Assembly (NCBI GenBank): GCA_038231495.1
Contig: JBBRLG010000221.1
Span: 1-11,136, forward strand
DNA from: JBBRLG01 sp038231495
GTDB lineage: Bacteria > Planctomycetota > Planctomycetia > Gemmatales > Gemmataceae
Direction: 5' to 3'
DNA: 11,136 nt
In this document: piece by piece, positions 7,034 to 11,136 of the stretch
How positions within the stretch are numbered: the stretch's first letter is position 1
How the letters are laid out: each line of letters starts with the position of its first letter
Program-made: the position numbers and the translations under genes
The notes under the pieces: generated by a model
The model's input: the letters and a program-made list of their open reading frames with translations, nothing else
The model's database searches: none
Told to the model about the DNA's origin: nothing

Positions 7034-7078
7034 AGCAAGAGCGAAAAAGTCCTAGCGAATCAGCGCGAGCGATCACTG
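7022..7078. repeat. Inverted repeat in the leader of the HAD-like gene
   Basis: CAGTGATC (7022-7029) and GATCACTG (7071-7078) are perfect 8-bp arms 41 bases apart. The left arm overlaps the proposed -10 box. It could be a pair of operator half-sites. It is too widely spaced to be a simple terminator, and a match of this size could arise by chance. Confidence 0.3.
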
Positions 7079-7129
7079 TTCGGCTCGGTGTGGCTGACCG
7101 CCATTTTGGTGGCATAGAAGGAGAACAGA

Positions 7130-7579
7130 TTGAATGTCCGGGTTCTCGCCCTCGACTTGGAGCGCACCTTAATCGACGACGCCTTGAGCGCACGGCCGCG
7201 CCCCGGCTTGTTCGACTTCCTGGCGTTCTGCCAGGAGCGGTTCGGGCGAGTCGTCCTGTTCACTACCGTCGAGGAGGCCGATGCCCGCGAGGTCGTGGGC
7301 GAGTTGGACCGCCGGGGCCACTTGCCTTCAGGGTTTGCTGACCGGCTTGAGTACGTCGCGTGGAGCGGCGAGTATAAAGACTTGAGCTTCGTCCCCGACG
7401 CGACCCCCGGCGAGGTGCTGCTGGTCGATGACGACGCCGGGTGGGTGCGGCCGGACCAGCGCGAGCGATGGGTTCCGGTCGCGGCGTGGTACGGCAGGAC
7501 GGATTGCGAGTTGCTGCGCGTTCGGTCTGTGCTGGAGGACTGGCTCAATCGCGGGGCAGGATCGCCGACGCCACACTAG
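7130..7579 (+). CDS. HAD-superfamily protein, NIF-like phosphatase type
   Basis: This 149-residue protein looks like a minimal HAD-fold hydrolase of the NIF (FCP/SCP-like) kind. HAD motifs are visible in order: D9-L-E11-R-T13 (motif I), LFTT with T45/T46 (motif II), K83 in EYKDLSF (motif III) and VLLVDDDAGWV with D100-D102 (motif IV). Motif I normally reads DxDxT; here the second acid is Glu. I recall close bacterial relatives reading DLEGTL, so E11 may be a family trait and R12 the local change. There is almost no cap domain, so a protein or other large substrate is plausible. The TTG start at 7130 is supported by AAGGAG at 7118-7123 with a 6-base spacing, and no ATG or GTG offers a better start. 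The gene stands alone behind its own likely promoter. The fold is well supported; the substrate is unknown. Confidence 0.78.
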   Translation: MNVRVLALDLERTLIDDALSARPRPGLFDFLAFCQERFGRVVLFTTVEEADAREVVGELDRRGHLPSGFADRLEYVAWSGEYKDLSFVPDATPGEVLLVDDDAGWVRPDQRERWVPVAAWYGRTDCELLRVRSVLEDWLNRGAGSPTPH

Positions 7580-7605
7580 GCGCTCCAGATGTAGCAAAGG
7601 ATGGC

Positions 7606-7666
7606 AAGTTGAATCCCGAATCAAGTGCTACGACAAACCGGCCAGGTATATGAGGTCTTTCAACTT
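7606..7666. repeat. Inverted repeat after the HAD-like gene
   Basis: AAGTTGAA (7606-7613) and TTCAACTT (7659-7666) are perfect 8-bp arms with a 45-base spacer in the gap 7580-7768. The function is unknown and chance is possible. I found no convincing promoter in this gap. Confidence 0.25.
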
Positions 7667-7677
7667 CAGCATCGTAC

Positions 7678-7761
7678 CTACTGGAGCCGGTAGGTGAGCG
7701 TGATCGTTTGGCCCTTACCCATCGTCAGGCTGCAACCCTGCAGGGTCACCCAATGTGGTAA
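7678..7761 (-). pseudogene. Possible C-terminal remnant of a degraded gene
   Basis: On the minus strand, positions 7761 down to 7678 read LPHWVTLQGCSLTMGKGQTI followed by TLTYRLQ and a TAG stop. An in-frame TAG at 7764-7762 cuts it off from any upstream coding. Most of the later codons end in G or C, as in the real genes here, and the alternating polar/hydrophobic pattern looks like the last two strands of a beta-sandwich domain. It may be all that remains of a gene displaced by the small gene starting at 7769. I do not recognise the family, and 27 codons is too little to be sure. Confidence 0.2.
7735..7746. repeat. 12-bp perfect palindrome
   Basis: ACCCTGCAGGGT reads the same on both strands. 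It lies 22 bases before the start of the 78-residue gene and inside the possible minus-strand remnant. It could be a binding site for a dimeric repressor, but nothing else supports this. Confidence 0.25.
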
Positions 7762-7768
7762 CTAGCTC

Positions 7769-8005
7769 ATGATCCTCGCATACGAAGAGTTTGTGGATTT
7801 CGTCGCCGGCGGCACCACCTCCCAGGGTGTTATCAACTTCCGCCCGTCGGACGAAACCAAGGCACGAGTCGCCGATCTGATTCACCGTCAGAAAACGGCG
7901 TCATTATCGCCCGACGAAACGGCGGAACTGAACCAGTTTTTGCAACTCGAGCACCTGATGCGTTTGGCCAAAGCCCGCGCACGTCAGCGCCTGGGTCCAG
8001 GGTAA
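7769..8005 (+). CDS. Small conserved protein of unknown function
   Basis: This 78-residue protein resembles a set of short bacterial proteins known to me only from memory, found in planctomycetes and cyanobacteria. Its shape is a short N-terminal helix (YEEFVDFVAGGTTSQGVINF, 5-24), then DETKARVADLIHRQKT (28-43), a DETAELNQFL helix (49-58) and a basic LEHLMRLAKARARQRL tail (60-75). The acidic-then-basic helical layout fits a small partner or antitoxin-like protein. ATG 7769 is the only sensible start; no Shine-Dalgarno is visible. The Uma2 nuclease gene follows 98 bases later on the same strand, so the two may be linked. I recall similar small proteins encoded before HNH nucleases, but that is unverified. 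No function is assigned. Confidence 0.7.
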   Translation: MILAYEEFVDFVAGGTTSQGVINFRPSDETKARVADLIHRQKTASLSPDETAELNQFLQLEHLMRLAKARARQRLGPG

Positions 8006-8103
8006 CCAACAAGTCGGTCGCCAATATCAGTTAACCCGAGCCGAATCACAAAAGTGGACGCAGGGTCGTTTATTGCTTTACCCGGCCAGGATAGACTTGC
8101 GAT

Positions 8104-8703
8104 ATGAGTACTGCCAAAAAACTCAACCTGGTGTCCGTGGAAGACTACCTCGCCGGGGAGTTGATGTCGCCCGTCAAGCACGAGTTCATGGGCGGCGTCG
8201 TGTACGCGATGGCCGGCGCGCGGAACCTGCACAACGTCCTCGCTGGAAACGTCTACGGCGCCTTGTACGTCCGTTTGCGCGGCCGGCCTTGCCGTCCCTT
8301 CAACTCGGACACCAAAATTCGCATCCACCTCCCCGGGCATCTTCGGTTTTATTATCCCGACGCCTCGGTGATTTGCCGGCCAAATCCGCAGACCGACTCG
8401 TTTCAAGACGAGCCGGCGGTCCTCTTTGAAGTGCTCTCTCGGAGCACCCGTCGCATTGATGAAGGAGAGAAAAAGGACGCGTATCGGACGATTCCTTCGC
8501 TGGGCGTCTACGTCCTGATCGAGCAGGAAACGGCCGCCGTGGTAGCCTTCCGCCGCACCGCGGACGGCATCGTTCGGGAGGTCTACCAGGGGATGGACGC
8601 GGTGCTGCCGCTCGGCGAGATCGGCATCGACTTGCCACTGGCGGAGATCTACGAGGCCGTCGAATTCGCTCCCGAGCCCGAGGAAGATCAGGCAAGCTCC
8701 TAA
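8104..8703 (+). CDS. Uma2-family endonuclease (PD-(D/E)XK fold)
   Basis: This 199-residue protein belongs to the Uma2 family, predicted restriction-endonuclease-like nucleases found in many copies in cyanobacteria and planctomycetes. The fold signatures are visible: KHEFMGGVVYAMAGA (25-39, with E27), SDTKIRI (68-74), YYPDASVI with D86, and AVLFEVLSRST (105-115) with E109. K123/K124 follow in GEKKDAYRTIPSLGVYVLI. In this family the catalytic lysine is thought to have moved to the helix, which suits K123 or K124, so the active site looks complete. The acidic tail after about residue 187 is typical filler. ATG 8104 has no Shine-Dalgarno; a poor -10-like TAGACT at 8092-8097 lies so close that a leaderless transcript is possible. 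The biological target of Uma2 proteins is not known. It converges with the minus-strand gene ending at 8752, with 48 bases between. Confidence 0.9.
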   Translation: MSTAKKLNLVSVEDYLAGELMSPVKHEFMGGVVYAMAGARNLHNVLAGNVYGALYVRLRGRPCRPFNSDTKIRIHLPGHLRFYYPDASVICRPNPQTDSFQDEPAVLFEVLSRSTRRIDEGEKKDAYRTIPSLGVYVLIEQETAAVVAFRRTADGIVREVYQGMDAVLPLGEIGIDLPLAEIYEAVEFAPEPEEDQASS

Positions 8704-8751
8704 GGACGCAGCACACCCCAGTCGCCACCCACAAATACGACGCTCACCCAG

Positions 8752-10917
8752 TCAATCAATGACCTGGATGCCCGCCTTTTGCAGCCGTTCGCGCAACGGT
8801 GCCGCGTTTTCCTCCGGGACAACGAGCGCCGTCGGTCCCAGGCGCGACGTGACCAGGACCCGCGTCTCCGGCCATTGCAGCACGCCGTCGGCCAGTTCCG
8901 GCGTTGGCAAATGCAGCACGAGGTAACGACGGAAGAACGGCGCGTCCACCTGGCCGCCGACCATCAGCAAGCGCGCCGATGCCGACAACGGCTGGCCGGC
9001 GCGCTGGTGGAACCAGGTTTCGAGCGTGCCCAGCGTCAACCCGGCGGCGCGGCCGTTGGCCAGCGACGCCGGCGTCAGGCGGTATTGCCGGCGGCCAGTC
9101 ATCGTCGAGCGGTCTTGCAACTCCGCGAAGCGCGGCAACTCCGTTTCCAGCAGCAAGTCCGACTTCGACAGGTCGACGGAAAGCGTCACGCCGTCCGGCT
9201 CGATCGTGACACAGCGCTCCGGCGGCAAGGCGTAGTCGCGCGTCCCGGTCAGGCGGAAATTCCGATAGTCGATGCCGTCCTCGTTGACCACGACGGCCAG
9301 GTTGTCGGCAATGCGCACGGCGGGCAGGCCGCGCGCCAGCGCCTCGTTCAAGTCGTCGGCGGTGCCGAACTCCATGAGCGTCGCGGACGGGTAGACCGTG
9401 ATGCGGTCGCGCTTGTTCGACCAGGTGCGCAGCGATTCGAGGACGGCGGTCGGCAGCGTGCGCGTGCCGTGCTGTTCCAGCGTCAGCCGGATGCTCTCGA
9501 ACGTCTGACCGGATTCCAGGGCGCGGTAAACGGTCTCCGGTTCGAGCTGGAGCGTACACGCCGCGCCGAGGTTTTTCCACGCCGCGAACTGGGTGAGCTT
9601 TGCGACCAGGCCCGTCGTCAGACCCTGACGAAAGGCGATGATTTCCAGGTTCGGCTGCACCAGCAGCGTTTGCGCATAGGCCGGTTCTTGCGGCGGCACG
9701 TCCGAAAGGCCCAACAGCCAGCGCCCCGTCGGCGTCAGGCGGACGACCCACTCGCCCGTCTCGTCTTTCGCCGCCTGCACCATGCGTAGGTGGTAGGCGA
9801 CGCCGAGAAGAAACGTCACGAGCCACGGCTTCTTCTGCGACGGCCGCACTGCCTCGCCGGTCCAGTAGGGGTGGTGGTCCGCGAGCCACTGTTCGAGGTC
9901 GGCGGGCCGCAGCCAAACCCCTTCGGGCGCGCGTGCCAACAGCAGCAGGGCCAGCAGGTACGCCGACGGAAAGGGGTTGCCGGTCATCGACTCGCCGCCG
10001 CGCCAGCCGTCTTGCGGGTTCCAGGTTTGCAACCGCGGCAGGTCGGCCCACAACGATTCGAGCGTGGCCGCCAGGCCGTTGTCCCAGGCGGCGGGCAGCT
10101 CGCCGGCATGCAATTCGGTGTCGTCTTGCGCCAGGATGCCTTCCAGTTCCGCCAACGCGACCGTGAGAAAACCCAGGTCCGGCACGTCGGTAAGCCGGTC
10201 CGCCGATGCCCCGTTCAACAAACCGTCCTGTTCGAGCCGATCGAGGTCGCGTTTGAAGAAGCTGCCTTGCATGGTGCGCCGCAACGGGGCCGACGCCACC
10301 TGCTGCCACAACACGCCCAGCCGCAACGGCCATTCGAGGCCGTCGCCTTCGTGGACTTGCACGGGGGTTAGCCGGGAGCCGCCGGTTTCGCCGGGGCTGA
10401 GGTCGGGCAGGCCCAAGTTCTCGCCGACCGCCCGGCTCGCGATCAGCGGCAGGGTGAACACGGTCAACCCGCCCGTCGTCGCAAAGCCGAGCCACTGCTC
10501 GAAATTCTTGAGTCGCACGCCAGCCGTTTGGCCGTTGCTTTCCACCGGCGGTGCGAGCGGCGTGAGGAGAGGATACAACAGCCCGGCTTCGAGAAGTGCG
10601 AACAGCGGCTTGACGCCGTCCGGGTGGCCCAGGGCAATGACCAGTTCGACGAGGTTGCCGAACGACCAGCACGGTTGTCGGCTGTGGCCGATGAGCGCGA
10701 GTACCTGACGGCTGGCGGGGTCGAGGTCTTGCAACCGGCGATCAATCACGGCCGTGTTGGCGGTGGCGACGAGACTGCGTTCGATGAGGTCATCGACCGG
10801 CCACTGGTTGCGCGGCTTGATGAGTTGAGAGACCACGGGACGGAGCAGGTCATCCTCGTAGCGCGTCAGGGTTCGCCGGAGTAGTTCGGACCAGAAGGCG
10901 GGTTCGGCAAGGGCCAT
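8752..10917 (-). CDS. Helicase-associated protein (XPB/Ssl2 N-terminal-like, Helicase_C_3 domain)
   Basis: This protein of 721 residues from ATG 10917 (725 from GTG 10929) resembles bacterial helicase-associated proteins that accompany XPB-type repair helicases. The N-terminal 120 residues look like a winged-helix region, with LLRRTLTRYEDDLLRPVV near the start. The best family signal is the segment starting TLLVQPNLEIIAFRQGL at about 415 and running to about 545, which matches the Helicase_C_3 (XPB N-terminal-like) domain. A WYL-like beta-rich part follows (DGIDYRNFRLTGTRDYALP). It ends in RLGPTALVVPEE...LRERLQKAGIQVID. I chose ATG 10917 as the commoner codon, but neither start has a Shine-Dalgarno and GTG 10929 is equally possible. 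It begins 27 bases (15 from GTG) after the upstream minus-strand gene, so the two are probably one operon. It has no helicase motifs of its own and is likely a DNA-binding partner. Confidence 0.75.
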   Translation of the reverse strand: MALAEPAFWSELLRRTLTRYEDDLLRPVVSQLIKPRNQWPVDDLIERSLVATANTAVIDRRLQDLDPASRQVLALIGHSRQPCWSFGNLVELVIALGHPDGVKPLFALLEAGLLYPLLTPLAPPVESNGQTAGVRLKNFEQWLGFATTGGLTVFTLPLIASRAVGENLGLPDLSPGETGGSRLTPVQVHEGDGLEWPLRLGVLWQQVASAPLRRTMQGSFFKRDLDRLEQDGLLNGASADRLTDVPDLGFLTVALAELEGILAQDDTELHAGELPAAWDNGLAATLESLWADLPRLQTWNPQDGWRGGESMTGNPFPSAYLLALLLLARAPEGVWLRPADLEQWLADHHPYWTGEAVRPSQKKPWLVTFLLGVAYHLRMVQAAKDETGEWVVRLTPTGRWLLGLSDVPPQEPAYAQTLLVQPNLEIIAFRQGLTTGLVAKLTQFAAWKNLGAACTLQLEPETVYRALESGQTFESIRLTLEQHGTRTLPTAVLESLRTWSNKRDRITVYPSATLMEFGTADDLNEALARGLPAVRIADNLAVVVNEDGIDYRNFRLTGTRDYALPPERCVTIEPDGVTLSVDLSKSDLLLETELPRFAELQDRSTMTGRRQYRLTPASLANGRAAGLTLGTLETWFHQRAGQPLSASARLLMVGGQVDAPFFRRYLVLHLPTPELADGVLQWPETRVLVTSRLGPTALVVPEENAAPLRERLQKAGIQVID

Positions 10918-10944
10918 CGACAATCGCACAAAGAAGGATGGAGA

Positions 10945-11136
10945 CTACGACGCGGATTTCTTGTCCAACACCTGGGGCGTGTGGCCCATCTTCTGCAATT
11001 CCTGGACCACGGACTCGACCCGGCCCGGCCGCACCAGCAGCACCCGGTCAGTGAGTCGGCCGACCACGTCCTGGGCCAGCTTCTTGCGGGCCAACAGTTC
11101 CTCGGCAAGGACGGCGTCCTCGGTCTGCACCAGGCA
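10945..11136 (-). CDS. C-terminal fragment of a gene running off the right edge
   Basis: The last 63 codons of a minus-strand gene are present. The frame stays open to the window edge, so the start lies beyond 11136; the GTG at 11130 is probably internal. The visible part is a charged helix (DAVLAEELLARKKLAQDV) followed by VVGRLTDRVLLVRPGR and VESVVQELQKMGHTPQVLD. It ends at TAG (10947-10945), just before the helicase-associated gene, so it is very likely upstream in the same operon. Given that partner, an XPB-like superfamily 2 helicase is a reasonable guess, but no helicase motif is in view. The tail resembles the tail of its neighbour. Confidence 0.65.
   Translation of the reverse strand, partial: CLVQTEDAVLAEELLARKKLAQDVVGRLTDRVLLVRPGRVESVVQELQKMGHTPQVLDKKSAS

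Noticed and set aside
8756..10672. Long second minus-strand frame and plus-strand frames over the helicase-associated gene
   Set aside because: They overlap the recognised gene in other frames, are Arg/Gly/Pro-rich and carry no motif.
1..11136. Insertion sequences, prophage, tRNA or rRNA genes
   Set aside because: I saw no transposase or integrase motifs, no terminal inverted repeats with target duplications, and no tRNA or rRNA signatures on either strand.

Overview
This is a GC-rich bacterial window with dense, mostly plus-strand genes. The gene mix suggests a planctomycete, possibly of the Gemmataceae type: a VIT/vWA giant protein, a Uma2 nuclease, an addiction-module/ParE pair, an XPB-type helicase-associated protein, few Shine-Dalgarno sites and a TTCGGAT heptad hairpin between genes. 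That assignment is inference from gene content and style; there is no rRNA or other marker gene.

Layout. Positions 1-220 are non-coding and hold a C/G-tract hairpin and an 8-bp inverted repeat. Positions 221-2785 carry the classic pair of a circularly permuted ATP-grasp protein and an alpha-E (DUF403) protein, separated by a hairpin built from tandem heptamers. Positions 2852-3480 hold a compact type II toxin-antitoxin operon with a perfect TATAAT box, a strong ribosome binding site and overlapping genes. Positions 3654-6929 encode one very large exported or membrane-anchored protein with VIT, vWA, helical-repeat and DUF2135 domains. Positions 7130-7579 encode a small HAD/NIF-like protein behind a promoter that overlaps an inverted repeat. 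Positions 7580-7768 hold a possible gene remnant on the minus strand. A small conserved protein (7769-8005) and a Uma2 PD-(D/E)XK nuclease (8104-8703) follow. Two minus-strand genes close the window: a helicase-associated protein (8752-10917) and, upstream of it, the C-terminal end of a gene that runs off the right edge.

How the genes relate. Three small groupings are visible. The ATP-grasp and alpha-E proteins are a widely conserved pair, thought to make a peptide-like product or tag. The antitoxin and toxin form an operon. The two minus-strand genes look like one operon, and their proteins end in a similar stretch of about 35 residues; if the upstream gene is an XPB-like helicase, this is a DNA repair unit. 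The VIT/vWA and HAD genes look like stand-alone units.

I see no clear new multi-gene defence system. The items most worth a second look are the heptad hairpin between the ATP-grasp and alpha-E genes, the matching tails of the two minus-strand proteins, the nested inverted repeats at the toxin-antitoxin promoter, and the pairing of the small 78-residue protein with Uma2.
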